64,000 nucleotides of DNA from Streptomyces sp. DT2A-34 (GCF_030499515.1 NZ_JASTWJ010000001.1:7296001-7360000), one strand, 5' to 3'; shown: positions 1 through 15,513, numbered from the stretch's first letter. Translations and numbers: made by a program. Notes: generated by a model from the sequence alone, not told the origin.

Positions 1-6954
<6,954 letters not shown>

Positions 6955-7057
6955 CTGTCTCCTCACAATCTTCCGCCGGAACCCCCGGCCTTTTCATGCC
7001 GCGCAGAAAAATAATCGAGGTGCCGCTTGAGTGACATTCAATTAAGGGCGAACTGGG

Positions 7058-7087
7058 ACGCTAGCAAGGCTCGGAGGAGCTGGTCAA
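7058..7087 (-). promoter_or_regulatory. Candidate sigma70-type promoter for the leftward NRPS
   Basis: On the minus strand TTGACC (7087-7082) is followed after 18 bases by TAGCGT (7063-7058), about 105 bases upstream of the NRPS start at 6954. The heptamers GTTATCC (from 7109) and GGATAAG (from 7098) precede the -35 element at 11-bp steps and could be activator contacts. This is pattern reading only. Confidence 0.4.
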
Positions 7088-7103
7088 CATACTTATCCAG
7101 GCG

Positions 7104-7153
7104 GATAACCGCAGGTAGGGAGCTTGATATCCAGCCGATAGCGAGGGTATACG
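7104..7153 (+). promoter_or_regulatory. SARP-type operator/promoter upstream of hmaS-hmo-hpgT
   Basis: Four heptamers begin at exact 11-bp steps: GATAACC (7104), GTAGGGA (7115), GATATCC (7126) and GATAGCG (7137). The -10-like hexamer TATACG starts at 7148, one further step. SARP activators bind direct heptamer repeats with an 11-bp period overlapping the -35 region, with the last repeat just upstream of the -10. The same geometry recurs at 16413, 28011 and 35247. The leader to hmaS would be about 110 bases. The rest of the 6955-7268 divergent region holds no gene that I can see. Confidence 0.65.
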
Positions 7154-7268
7154 AGCGATTTGTAGAGTGTAGGCACGTGCATTTCCCTTTCCTGATCGAG
7201 AATTTCGGGAGCCGTCTTTCCGACGGGTGTTCCCGCGTTTCTCCCTTTCTCTTCATTGGAGAGCCGCC

Positions 7269-8342
7269 ATGCCGCCAAGTGCCATTGCGTACGCCGAGCT
7301 GTACGTCACGGACGACCGGGATGCCTCCGGCTTCCTCATCGACAGCCTCGGCTTCGTGCCCCTGGCCGTGGCGGGCCCCGCCACCGGTACCCACGACCGC
7401 AGGTCCACCGTGCTGCGCAGCGGCGAGGTCACCCTCGTGGTCACCCAGGCGCTGCAGCCGGGAACGGCCGTCGCCCGGCACGTCGAGGAGCACGGCGACT
7501 CCATCGCCGACCTCGCGTTCAGCTGTGACGACGTCCAGTCCTGCTTCGACCGGGCCGTCCTCGCCGGCGCCACCGCACTGCAGCAGCCGACCCCTTCGCT
7601 CCGGCGCGGCCAGGACACCTGGTTCGCCGCCGTCTCCGGGTTCGGGGACGTCCGGCACACCCTGATCGCCGCGACCGACGACCGTGCGGGGCAGCTGCCG
7701 CCCGACCGGGACTGGGCGCTCCTGCCGGCCGCCACGGACCCCGCGGCGCCCCGGCCGGTCCTCGACCACGTCGCGGTCTGCCTCGAAGCCGGCACCCTGC
7801 GCCGCACCGCCGAGTTCTACGAGGCCGCCTTCGACATGCCCTTCTACTCCTCCGAGTACATCGAGGTGGGCGACCAGGCGATGGACTCCATCGTGGTGCG
7901 CAACGCCGAGGGCGGCATCACCTTCACCCTCATCGAGCCCGACGACACGCGGCTGCCGGGCCAGATCAACCAGTTCCTGAACGCCCACAACGGCCCGGGA
8001 GTCCAGCACCTGGCCTTCCTCGTGGACGACATCGTCGGTTCGGTCCGCGCGCTCGGCGACCGCGGCGTGGCCTTCCTGCGCACCCCCGGCGCCTACTACG
8101 ACCTTCTCACCGAGCGCGTCAGCGACATGGCCGACGCCATCGCCGACCTGCGCGAGACCAACGTCCTCGCCGACCGCGACGAGTGGGGCTACCTGCTGCA
8201 GATCTTCACCCGCTCGCCCTACCCGCGCGGCACCCTCTTCTACGAGTACATCCAGCGCAACGGCGCGCGCGGCTTCGGCAGTTCGAACATCAAGGCGCTG
8301 TACGAGGCCGTCGAGAGGGAGCGGGAAGTGGCCGGTCGATGA
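7269..8342 (+). CDS. hmaS: 4-Hydroxymandelate synthase
   Basis: Non-heme Fe(II) dioxygenase of the 4-hydroxyphenylpyruvate dioxygenase fold. It converts 4-hydroxyphenylpyruvate and O2 to 4-hydroxymandelate, the first committed step to 4-hydroxyphenylglycine (Hpg). The protein has 357 residues, the usual length for HmaS, with two vicinal-oxygen-chelate halves. The expected metal ligands are visible: His167 (LDHVAV), His247 (GVQHLAF) and Glu326 (FYEYIQ). Start ATG 7269 is chosen because GGAGAG (7258-7263) lies five bases upstream; an in-frame start further upstream lacks this. The stop overlaps the hmo start as ATGA. HmaS and HPPD are close relatives, but the neighbours hmo and hpgT settle the role. 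Confidence 0.95.
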   Translation: MPPSAIAYAELYVTDDRDASGFLIDSLGFVPLAVAGPATGTHDRRSTVLRSGEVTLVVTQALQPGTAVARHVEEHGDSIADLAFSCDDVQSCFDRAVLAGATALQQPTPSLRRGQDTWFAAVSGFGDVRHTLIAATDDRAGQLPPDRDWALLPAATDPAAPRPVLDHVAVCLEAGTLRRTAEFYEAAFDMPFYSSEYIEVGDQAMDSIVVRNAEGGITFTLIEPDDTRLPGQINQFLNAHNGPGVQHLAFLVDDIVGSVRALGDRGVAFLRTPGAYYDLLTERVSDMADAIADLRETNVLADRDEWGYLLQIFTRSPYPRGTLFYEYIQRNGARGFGSSNIKALYEAVEREREVAGR

Positions 8343-9508
8343 CGTCCGCCACCGAGCGGGAGCCGCTCACGCTCGACGACTTCGCCGAGCGCGCACGGCA
8401 CGAACTGCCGCCCGATGTATGGGACTTCATCGCCGGTGGCGCGGGCCGGGAGCGGACGCTGGCCGCCAACGAGGCCGTCTTCGACACCGTACGGCTGCGC
8501 CCCAGGGCGCTGCCCGGCATCGAGGAACCGGACACCTCCGTCGAGGTGTTCGGCTCCCGCTGGTCGGCTCCCGTCGGGATCGCACCCGTGGCCTACCACT
8601 CACTCGCCCACCCGGACGGCGAGACGGGCACGGCCGTCGCCACGGGCCGGCTCGGACTCCCGCTCGTCGTCAGCACCTTCGCGGGCCGGACCCTCGAAGA
8701 GGTGGCCGACGCGGCCGGCGCCCCGCTGTGGCTCCAGCTGTACTGCTTCCGCGACGCCGAGACCACGCTCGGCCTCGCCCGTCGTGCGCGCGACAGCGGC
8801 TACCAGGCCCTGGTGCTCACCGTCGACACCCCCTTCACCGGCCGTCGCCTGCGCGACCTGCGCAACGGCTTCGCGGTCCCCGCCCATGTGACCCCGGCCA
8901 ACCTGGCCGGGTCGGCCGCCGCGGGGAGCGCGACTCCCGGAGCGCACAGCAGGCTGGCCTTCGACCGCTCCCTCGACTGGTCCGCCGTGGCACGGCTGCG
9001 GGACCTGAGCGGGCTGCCCGTACTCGCCAAAGGCGTCCTCACCGCGCGGGACGCCGAGGCGGCGGTGGCCGCGGGCGTCGCGGGCATCATCGTCTCCAAC
9101 CACGGCGGCCGCCAACTCGACGGCGTCCAAGCCAGTTTGGAGGCGCTGCCCGAGGTGGTGTCCGCCGTGCGCGGCCGCTGCCCCGTCTTCCTCGACGGCG
9201 GCATCCGCTCCGGCGCCGACGTCCTGGTCGCGCTGGCCCTCGGCGCCCGCGCCGTGTTCGTCGGCCGGCCCGCACTGTACGCCCTGGCCGCCGGCGGCAG
9301 CGAGGGCGTGCACCGGATGCTCACCCTGCTGATCGCGGAGTTCGCCGACACCATGGTGCTCACCGGCCACGCGTCGCCCGGCACGATCGACGCGGACACC
9401 GTGATCCTGCCGGGACACAGCCGCCCGAACCCCGAGAACACAGGGCCGCACACCCTGCCGCACACCGTGCCGCACACCATGTCGTACACAGACAGGAGTC
9501 CCGGATGA
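8339..9508 (+). CDS. hmo: 4-Hydroxymandelate oxidase (FMN-dependent)
   Basis: FMN-dependent alpha-hydroxy acid oxidase, 389 residues, (beta/alpha)8 barrel. It oxidises 4-hydroxymandelate to 4-hydroxyphenylglyoxylate, step two of Hpg synthesis. Diagnostic motifs are SNHGGRQLD with catalytic His255 and the FMN-phosphate segment DGGIRSGADV. Start ATG 8339 overlaps the hmaS stop by four bases, and the stop overlaps the hpgT start by four bases, so the three genes are translationally coupled. The C-terminus carries a short PHT-type repeat (HTLPHTVPHT) beyond the family core, probably a disordered tail. Confidence 0.95.
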   Translation: MTSATEREPLTLDDFAERARHELPPDVWDFIAGGAGRERTLAANEAVFDTVRLRPRALPGIEEPDTSVEVFGSRWSAPVGIAPVAYHSLAHPDGETGTAVATGRLGLPLVVSTFAGRTLEEVADAAGAPLWLQLYCFRDAETTLGLARRARDSGYQALVLTVDTPFTGRRLRDLRNGFAVPAHVTPANLAGSAAAGSATPGAHSRLAFDRSLDWSAVARLRDLSGLPVLAKGVLTARDAEAAVAAGVAGIIVSNHGGRQLDGVQASLEALPEVVSAVRGRCPVFLDGGIRSGADVLVALALGARAVFVGRPALYALAAGGSEGVHRMLTLLIAEFADTMVLTGHASPGTIDADTVILPGHSRPNPENTGPHTLPHTVPHTMSYTDRSPG

Positions 9509-10830
9509 CGACCATGTCAGGGAGCACGGACCGGACAGGCGTCCTGCCGCGGACCGCTCTGCACGCCAGCCTGTCCGCGCCGCTGCTCGACACGATGACC
9601 TTCCTCAACGAGGTCACCCTCCGCCATCCGCAGGCGATCTCCTTCGCCCCGGGACGGCCGTACGAAGGCGACTTCGACGTCGCGCGCGTACCCGGACTCA
9701 TCGAGACCTACCTCGACCACCTGCGCGAGCAGGGCCACTCCGAGGAACGCGTGCGCACGGCGCTCTACCAGTACGGCGAGACCGCGGGACAGATCAGGGA
9801 CATCGTCGCCCGCATGCTCGACGTCGACGAGGACATGACGGTGGACCCCGCGTCCGTGGTGGTGACGGTCGGCTGCCAGGAAGCCGTCCTGCTCACGCTC
9901 CGCGCGCTGTTCACGGGCCCCGACGACGTGCTCCTCGTCGACAGTCCCTCGTACGTCGGCGTCACCGGCGCGGCCAGTCTGCTCGGGATCCCCGTCGTCG
10001 CGGTGCCCGGCACCCCGCACGGGCCGAGCCTGGAGGGAATCGAGCGCGCCGTACGGGAGATCGAGGCGAGCGGCCGGCGCGCCAGGTGTCTGTACGTGGT
10101 GCCCGACTGCTCCAACCCCACCGGGGTCAGCATGCGCCGCGAGGCCCGTACGGCCCTGCTCGACGCCGCGGACCGGCTCGGACTGCTGCTCCTGGAGGAC
10201 AACCCCTACGGCGTCTTCAGCACGGTGCGGCGGCCTACGCTCAAGTCCCTCGACACCCAGCGGCGCGTCATCTACCTCGGCTCCTTCGCGAAGACCGCCT
10301 TCCCGGGCGCGCGCGTCGGGTTCGTGGTCGCCGACCAGCTGGTCGAGAGCGCGGACGGCCGGGCACCGGGGCTGCTCGCCGACGAACTGGCCAAGGTCAA
10401 GAGCATGGTCACCGTCAACACCTCCAGCCTGAGCCAGGCAGCGGTCGCCGGGCTGCTCCTGCAGAACGGCGGCGGGCTGCGGGCGGCGAACGAGGCATCG
10501 GCACGCCACTACCAGTCCACCATGAGGTGTCTGCGGGAGTCCCTCGCCGCCGAACTGCCCGCGGGAGCACCGGAGTCGGCCGGGGTGCGGTGGAACGACC
10601 CCGACGGCGGGTTCTTCCTGACGCTCGACGTCCCGTTCGCCGCGGACGGGGCCGCGTTGGACATCTCGGCGGACAAATACGGCGTCATCTGGACGCCGAT
10701 GCGCCACTTCCACCTGGACGACGCGGGGGACCGGCAGATCCGGCTCTCCTGCAGCTACCTCACCACCGACCAGGCCGCCGAGGGGGCGGCGCGACTGGCC
10801 CGCTTCATCAAGGACCAGGCGCGGAACTGA
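9505..10830 (+). CDS. hpgT: 4-Hydroxyphenylglycine aminotransferase
   Basis: PLP-dependent fold-type I aminotransferase of 441 residues, related to MocR/Aro8-type enzymes. It aminates 4-hydroxyphenylglyoxylate to L-Hpg, classically with L-tyrosine as donor so that 4-hydroxyphenylpyruvate is regenerated. The PLP lysine is Lys263 in GSFAKTAFPGARVG; the NPTG element is also present (SNPTGVS). AGGAG at 9494-9498 precedes ATG 9505. HpgT of glycopeptide producers also makes 3,5-dihydroxyphenylglycine from its glyoxylate. No other aminotransferase accompanies dpgABC 47 kb away, so this enzyme probably serves both. A strong hairpin follows at 10849-10887. Confidence 0.94.
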   Translation: MTTMSGSTDRTGVLPRTALHASLSAPLLDTMTFLNEVTLRHPQAISFAPGRPYEGDFDVARVPGLIETYLDHLREQGHSEERVRTALYQYGETAGQIRDIVARMLDVDEDMTVDPASVVVTVGCQEAVLLTLRALFTGPDDVLLVDSPSYVGVTGAASLLGIPVVAVPGTPHGPSLEGIERAVREIEASGRRARCLYVVPDCSNPTGVSMRREARTALLDAADRLGLLLLEDNPYGVFSTVRRPTLKSLDTQRRVIYLGSFAKTAFPGARVGFVVADQLVESADGRAPGLLADELAKVKSMVTVNTSSLSQAAVAGLLLQNGGGLRAANEASARHYQSTMRCLRESLAAELPAGAPESAGVRWNDPDGGFFLTLDVPFAADGAALDISADKYGVIWTPMRHFHLDDAGDRQIRLSCSYLTTDQAAEGAARLARFIKDQARN

Positions 10831-10848
10831 ACCCCCGCCCGATGTCGC

Positions 10849-10887
10849 CAGGGGCCTGCGCCGCCGGATCGGCAGCGCAGGCCCCTG
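10849..10887 (+). terminator. Intrinsic-type terminator after hpgT
   Basis: A perfect 13-bp stem (CAGGGGCCTGCGC at 10849-10861 with its complement at 10875-10887) encloses a 13-base loop, 18 bases after the hpgT stop. There is no long T run, as is common in Streptomyces. Confidence 0.75.
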
Positions 10888-10900
10888 ACATATGGCCCTA

Positions 10901-11791
10901 GGCGGTGTCTTCAAATGTCACGCCCACATCAGGAGCGATGCGAGGGTGACGGCTGCTTGGTAGGACTCGGCGGTCTTCTCGTAGCGGGTGGCGATGCCTC
11001 GCCACTGCTTCAAGCGGTTGAAGCATCGTTCGACCACGTTGCGCCGCTTGTAGAGCTGCTTGTCGAAGGCGGGCGGGCGCCCGCCGCGGTGGCCGCGCCG
11101 GAGCCGGTTGCGGATCTGGTCGGAACGTTCCGGAATGGTGTGGCCGACGCCCCGCCGCCTGAGCCAGGCCCGGATCGCTTTGGAGCTGTAGCCCTTGTCG
11201 CCGATGACGTGGTCGGGCCGGACACGGGGCCGTCCCGGCCCGAGGCGAGGCACCCGTATCGCGTCCATCACGGCGGTGAACTGGGTGCAGTCGTTGGTGT
11301 TCCCGCCTGTGACGGTGAAGGCGAGCGGGCGTCCCAGGGCATCGCATGCCAGGTGAATCTTGCTGGTCAGGCCGCCTCGGGACCGACCGAGTCCGGGGCT
11401 GCGGAGCCCCCTTTCGGGCCCCGGCAGCGTGCTGGTGGGCACGGACCACGGTTGAGTCGATCGACACGAGCCAGTCGATGTCGCCGCTCGCGTCCGCCCT
11501 CGACTGGGCGGCCTGGAGCATCCGCTCGAACGTGCCGTCCAGGGCCCACCGGCGAAACCGGGTGTGCAGCGTGGCCCACGGACCGTACCGCTCGGGCACG
11601 TCCCGCCAGGCCGTCCCGGTACGGAACTTCCACACGATCCCGTTGAGCACGGTGCGGTCGTCCAGCCGCTTCCTGCCCCGCAACGATGCGGGCAGCAGCG
11701 GCCGGACGAACTCCCATTCGGCATCCGACAGTTCATGTCGACGTATCACCCGACCATGATCCACCACTCAAGATCATTTGAAGACACCGCC
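10901..11791. mobile_element. IS5-family insertion sequence (IS427-like), 891 bp
   Basis: The ends are perfect 17-bp inverted repeats, GGCGGTGTCTTCAAATG at 10901-10917 and its complement at 11775-11791, flanked on both sides by TA (10899-10900 and 11792-11793). A TA duplication and a two-frame transposase fit the IS427 group. It inserted between the hpgT terminator and a MITE-like element abutting the response-regulator gene. No resistance or passenger gene is present. Confidence 0.9.
10918..11767 (-). CDS. IS5-family DDE transposase in two overlapping frames
   Basis: Frame A starts at ATG 11767 and carries the helix-turn-helix region (HELSDAEWEFVRPLLP) and the first acidic residue (SIDSTVVRAHQH). 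Frame B, offset by +1 nucleotide, carries the rest: GLGRSRGGLTSKIHLACD, the second Asp (VIGDKGYSSKAI), the Glu (RRNVVERCFNRLK) and the stop at 10918. The switch falls near 11380-11410, by a CGAAAGGGGG slippery-looking run. IS427-group elements often use frameshifting. However, residues usually present between the two blocks seem to lie in the third frame and end at a stop, so a small deletion that inactivated the gene is equally likely. Confidence 0.8.
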
Positions 11792-11793
11792 TA

Positions 11794-11987
11794 GGCCCTG
11801 TCGTCAAATTCCCGCCTGCCGCGCGACGCCATGCACGCTCCCCCAGAGGGGGCACCCCCACTCGCCGCACCGCGCGAAAGCCCAAGTAGCTCCGCTACGA
11901 GGGCTTCCACGCGGCACGCCGACAGCACGCACCTGACGCCGCGCGGCCCGCCCTTCGGGCGGACGACGGGAATTTGACGACAGGGCC
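11794..11987. mobile_element. MITE-like element, 194 bp, perfect 21-bp inverted termini
   Basis: Termini at 11794-11814 and 11967-11987 are perfect inverted repeats beginning GGCCCTGTCGTCAAATTC. They are flanked by TA at 11792-11793 and 11988-11989. The interior has no ORF and contains small palindromes (GTAGCTCCGCTAC; a CCCCAGAGGGGG run). Its left TA is also the right TA of the neighbouring IS, so the two elements abut. Its right TA is part of the TAG stop codon of the response regulator. The sequence looks like a non-autonomous derivative of an IS5-type element with different ends from the adjacent IS. Confidence 0.82.
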
Positions 11988-12652
11988 TAGTTGAGATCGA
12001 TGTCCTTCACCAGGCCCGCCTCGTAGGCGATGATCGCCGCCTGCACCCGGTTGCGCACCTCCAACTGGTTGAAGATCGCGCTGACATACGTCTTGATGGT
12101 GCCCTCGACCAGGTGCAGCCGCTGGGCGATCTCGGCGTTCGACAGGCCGGCGCCCAGCATCCCCAGGACCTCCTGCTCACGCTTGGTCAGCAGGGTCGTG
12201 CGCTCGCCCGAGACCTCCGCGCGGGGCGACGGGGCCCGGCGCAGTTCGGTCATCAGCCGGCGCGCCACCAGCGGGGAGAGACAGGAGCCCCCGGCCGCCA
12301 CGGCCCGCACCCCGGAGATCAGGTCCCGCGGATCGGACGCCTTGAGCAGGAACCCGGCCACTCCCTGGTCCAGGGCCCGCTCGATGTACTTGTCCTCGCC
12401 GAAGGTGGTGAGGATGACCACCCCGGTGTCCGGGTTGGTGGTCCGCAGTTCACCCGCGGCTGTCAGGCCGTCCATCTCCGGCATCCGGATGTCGAGCAAC
12501 GCCACATCGGGGCGGTGTTTGCGGGCCAGTTCGACCGCCTCACGCCCGTCGGACGCCTCGGCGACCACCTCGATGCCCGGCTCGGTGGTGAGGATGGAGC
12601 GAACCCCGGCCCTGATGATGGTCTCGTCGTCGGCGAGCAATACGCGAATCAT
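11987..12652 (-). CDS. absA2: NarL/LuxR-type response regulator, AbsA2-like
   Basis: 221-residue two-component response regulator. The receiver domain (1-120) has the acidic pair Asp8-Asp9, phospho-acceptor Asp54 (ALLDIRMP) and Lys in GFLLKAS. The C-terminal LuxR helix-turn-helix reads LTKREQEVLGMLGAGLSNAEIAQRL. In the CDA cluster the equivalent AbsA2~P represses antibiotic genes including cdaR; the same role is inferred from gene context. ATG 12652 has an AAGGA-type ribosome site. The stop codon TAG (11989-11987) lies exactly at the TA target site of the MITE-like element, so the last residues or stop may have been fixed by that insertion. It is downstream of its kinase with a 65-base gap. 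Confidence 0.88.
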   Translation of the reverse strand: MIRVLLADDETIIRAGVRSILTTEPGIEVVAEASDGREAVELARKHRPDVALLDIRMPEMDGLTAAGELRTTNPDTGVVILTTFGEDKYIERALDQGVAGFLLKASDPRDLISGVRAVAAGGSCLSPLVARRLMTELRRAPSPRAEVSGERTTLLTKREQEVLGMLGAGLSNAEIAQRLHLVEGTIKTYVSAIFNQLEVRNRVQAAIIAYEAGLVKDIDLN

Positions 12653-12717
12653 CCGATCCTTCCCTGCTGGTTTCTGCTCATCGGCCCCGCGGGCGGCCGC
12701 CGCCGGGCGCGCTGTGC

Positions 12718-14418
12718 TCAGAGCGTGTCCTTGGCCACCAGAACATCATCCTGGAAGCACAGCCGGTACATCGTGTCGGTGAAGTGGAGAGGACTCGCGC
12801 CGGCCCGGTAGTACTCGCACGTGGCGCCCTGCGGCACAAGAGGCTCCGTGACGACCGGTGGCGGCTTCCTGATCCGCCGCGACGGGAGCGCCGACTCCAG
12901 CTCCGCGCGCGTCTCACCGACCCGTATGCGCGCGTAGTCGTCGGGGGAGATGGAGGTGGTCGCCGAGGTGAAGACGTAAAGGCCCACGAGGAGCGCCACG
13001 ATGGCCGCACCGAGCAGCGCCGGGATCAGCGCGGCCCGTCGGGCGTCGCGCCGCAGCCGGGCCCTGGTCCGCAGCAGCGCGGCCCTCGACGCGCTCCACC
13101 TCGGCGCGGGAGGGGCGGGGACGGCACGGCCGGGCTCCGCTTCCCTGTCGCCCGTACCGGAGACGGCGCCGTCGGTGGCGCCGAACTGCGGCCGGGTGGC
13201 GTCGAGGCCGGGCCCCGCGGCCGCCCGTGACGGCGCCGACGCGGCGTGCGGCAGCCGTGCGTACACCTCGAAGCCGCCCGCCCGCGGGCCCGTCCGCAGG
13301 GTGCCGCCCGCGAGGCGGACGCGCTCGTCAAGACCGATCAGTCCGGATCCGCTGCCCGTCGCGGGCGCGCTCCCGCCGTTCTCCGGCCGCTCGTTGACGA
13401 CCGACACCACGGTCTCACGCGTCCCGTGGGTCACCCGCACGGTGATCGCGGCACCCGGCGCGTGCTTGGCCGCGTTCGTCAGGGACTCCTGCACCACCCG
13501 GTACGCCGCGAGGTCGGACAGCAGAGGCGGCTTGTCCGCCCTCGGGGGCGTGCCCTCCTCATGGAAGTCCACCGGCGTGGCGGACTGCTCGAAGCGGCGC
13601 ACGAGTTGGGCGATCGACTCGTGGGGGGGAGTCAGCGACGGCGTGGGGTCCTCCCGCAGCAGCCCGATCACCTCGTGCAGGCGCTCGGTGGCCATGGTGC
13701 ACCGCTGCCGCAACTGGCCCACGGAATCGCGGTGTTGCTCGGAGAGCCCGGGGGCCAGTTCGAGACCGCCGGCGAGCAGGGCCATCACGCTCAGCTCGTG
13801 CCCCAGGGAGTCGTGGATGTCCTGCGCGATCCTGGCCCGCTCCTTGAGCCTGGCCTGCTCGGCGATATAGCGCTGCTTCCACTCCAGTTGCTCGGCGTGC
13901 TCCCAGCCGGCGTGCGCCAGCGCGGTGCGCTGACTCCACCAGTTGCCCGCCCACCACGGCAGGACGCTGGAGGCGAACTCGGTCATCAGCAGGCTCAGCC
14001 AGTCCTTGGTGTCGGCCAGGGCACTGACCAGGAGGAGTCCGGCCACCGCGACACAGAGGAACACCAGGTGCGCGGGCCAGAGCCGGGTCAGTCTGCGGCC
14101 CGCCAGGAAGCTCAGCACCGCGGCCGCGATCGCCGGCCACAGGCTCGCGCCGAACCAGGGGTAGAAGAGGGCGAGGAGCGCGGCGAGCAGCAGGGACAGC
14201 AACGGCGCCGTGCGTCGCACCACGACCGCGGCCGTGATGGTCAGACAGGCGGCCGCCCAGCTGGCCGTCGTGGCCGCGAGCCCTTCCGTGTTGAACGCGG
14301 AGGGCGCGAGGAGCACGAGGAGCAGCACCAGATCGCCACGCCTGGCGAAGGGCCGCTCGGAGCCAAGGGCCCGTAGTAATGGTCCGGTTCGTCGGCGCAC
14401 GGCCTGCCATCGCTGCAT
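12718..14418 (-). CDS. absA1: Sensor histidine kinase, AbsA1-like
   Basis: 566-residue HisKA_3-family kinase. Residues 30-165 contain four to five hydrophobic membrane segments. The dimerisation/phospho-acceptor helix is RIAQDIHDSLGHELS with His202, and the HATPase core follows (VVQESLTNAAKHAPG; SGSGLIGLDERV). Unlike ordinary kinases of this type it continues about 165 residues past the ATPase core: a linker, a further membrane helix (IPALLGAAIVALLVGLYVF, about 450-470) and a terminal domain probably outside the cell with two Cys. A C-terminal membrane extension is a feature I recall for AbsA1. It pairs with the downstream response regulator and is divergent from the ABC exporter genes. Confidence 0.88.
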   Translation of the reverse strand: MQRWQAVRRRTGPLLRALGSERPFARRGDLVLLLVLLAPSAFNTEGLAATTASWAAACLTITAAVVVRRTAPLLSLLLAALLALFYPWFGASLWPAIAAAVLSFLAGRRLTRLWPAHLVFLCVAVAGLLLVSALADTKDWLSLLMTEFASSVLPWWAGNWWSQRTALAHAGWEHAEQLEWKQRYIAEQARLKERARIAQDIHDSLGHELSVMALLAGGLELAPGLSEQHRDSVGQLRQRCTMATERLHEVIGLLREDPTPSLTPPHESIAQLVRRFEQSATPVDFHEEGTPPRADKPPLLSDLAAYRVVQESLTNAAKHAPGAAITVRVTHGTRETVVSVVNERPENGGSAPATGSGSGLIGLDERVRLAGGTLRTGPRAGGFEVYARLPHAASAPSRAAAGPGLDATRPQFGATDGAVSGTGDREAEPGRAVPAPPAPRWSASRAALLRTRARLRRDARRAALIPALLGAAIVALLVGLYVFTSATTSISPDDYARIRVGETRAELESALPSRRIRKPPPVVTEPLVPQGATCEYYRAGASPLHFTDTMYRLCFQDDVLVAKDTL

Positions 14419-14453
14419 TCCAGCACGCTACAAGAGGCACCACGGCCTCCGAA

Positions 14454-14465
14454 CCTGCCGAAAGT
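14454..14465 (-). promoter_or_regulatory. Conserved 12-bp word ACTTTCGGCAGG upstream of ABC exporter
   Basis: CCTGCCGAAAGT on the plus strand (ACTTTCGGCAGG on the minus) lies in the 135-base divergent gap between absA1 and the ABC ATPase gene. The identical 12-mer occurs at 22467-22478 and 25338-25349, with a one-mismatch copy at 18357-18368, all between genes. It is a candidate operator; the binding protein is unknown. Confidence 0.5.
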
Positions 14466-14553
14466 CGAATGCGGTCGTTGCCGTTCGCCAGATGTTCCGG
14501 GCCCGCCGGCTCCCTAGCGTTGTGGACGTGACTTTGGAAGGAGCCACCAGGCG

Positions 14554-15507
14554 ATGATCACTTTGGACCGACTGACCAAGCGGTACGGCGACAAGACGGC
14601 CGTCTCGGACCTCTCGTTCGAGATCAACCCGGGGAAGGTCACGGGCTTCCTCGGCCCGAACGGCGCGGGCAAGTCGACCACCATGCGGATGATCGTCGGT
14701 CTTGACGCGCCGACGTCGGGACGGGCGCTGGTCGGAGGCAAGCGGTACGAGGAACTACGGCACCCCCTGCGCGAGGTGGGCGCACTGCTCGACGCCCGCG
14801 CCGGGCATCCCGGCCGCTCGGCCTACCACCACCTGCTCGGCCTGGCCCGCAGCAACGGAATCCCGGCGTCCAGGGTCGGCGAGGTGCTGGAGACCGTCGG
14901 CCTGACCGAGGTGGCGAAGAAGCGCATCGGCTCCTTCTCCCTCGGCATGGGCCAGCGGCTCGGTATCGCCGGGGCGCTCCTCGGCGATCCCAAGGTGCTG
15001 CTCTTCGACGAGCCGGTCAACGGCCTCGACCCGGACGGAGTGCGCTGGGTGCGGGAGTTGATGCGGTCCCTGGCCGCGGAGGGCCGGACGGTCTTCGTGT
15101 CCAGCCACCTGATGAGCGAGATGCAGGAGACCGCCGACCATCTGCTGGTCATCGGCCGAGGAAAGATCATCGCCGATGCCCCCATCGAGGAGGTCATCGC
15201 GGGCAGCTCACTCACCGCCGTCCGGGTCCGGACTCCGCAGCCCGACGTGCTCAGGCGGGAACTGCTGCAGTTCGGGATGAGGGTGGAACAGGACGCGACC
15301 TCCGAACCCGAGGAACTCCTCGTCGTCGGCGGCACGCTGGAGGAGATCGGCGACCTGGCCTTCAACCATCGTGTCCCCATCCATGAGCTGAGCATGCGCA
15401 AGGCCAGCCTGGAACAGGCGTACATGGAACTCACCGCCGCCAGCGTGGAGTACGGCTCGCCCACGCTCTCCCAGGCCACCCATGCTCCTGATCACCAGAA
15501 GGCGTAA
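14554..15507 (+). CDS. ABC transporter ATP-binding protein (drug-export type)
   Basis: 317-residue ATPase. Walker A GPNGAGKST is near residue 37, the signature is SLGMGQRL (in place of LSGGQ), Walker B is VLLFDEP, and the H-loop is SSH. The C-terminal part (about 220-317) is the extension common to DrrA/CcmA-type exporters. With the permease encoded 6 bases later it should form a membrane exporter. In the CDA cluster a similar pair beside absA is thought to export or give immunity to the lipopeptide, and that role is inferred here. AAGGAG (14534-14539) precedes ATG 14554 at somewhat long spacing. The promoter lies in the divergent gap that holds the 12-bp word at 14454. Confidence 0.9.
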   Translation: MITLDRLTKRYGDKTAVSDLSFEINPGKVTGFLGPNGAGKSTTMRMIVGLDAPTSGRALVGGKRYEELRHPLREVGALLDARAGHPGRSAYHHLLGLARSNGIPASRVGEVLETVGLTEVAKKRIGSFSLGMGQRLGIAGALLGDPKVLLFDEPVNGLDPDGVRWVRELMRSLAAEGRTVFVSSHLMSEMQETADHLLVIGRGKIIADAPIEEVIAGSSLTAVRVRTPQPDVLRRELLQFGMRVEQDATSEPEELLVVGGTLEEIGDLAFNHRVPIHELSMRKASLEQAYMELTAASVEYGSPTLSQATHAPDHQKA

Positions 15508-15513
15508 CTGGAA

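Noticed and set aside
7093..7108. Inverted repeat TTATCC-AGGC-GGATAA as an independent palindromic operator
   Set aside because: It overlaps the 11-bp direct-repeat array and is better read as opposite-facing heptamers; kept as context only.
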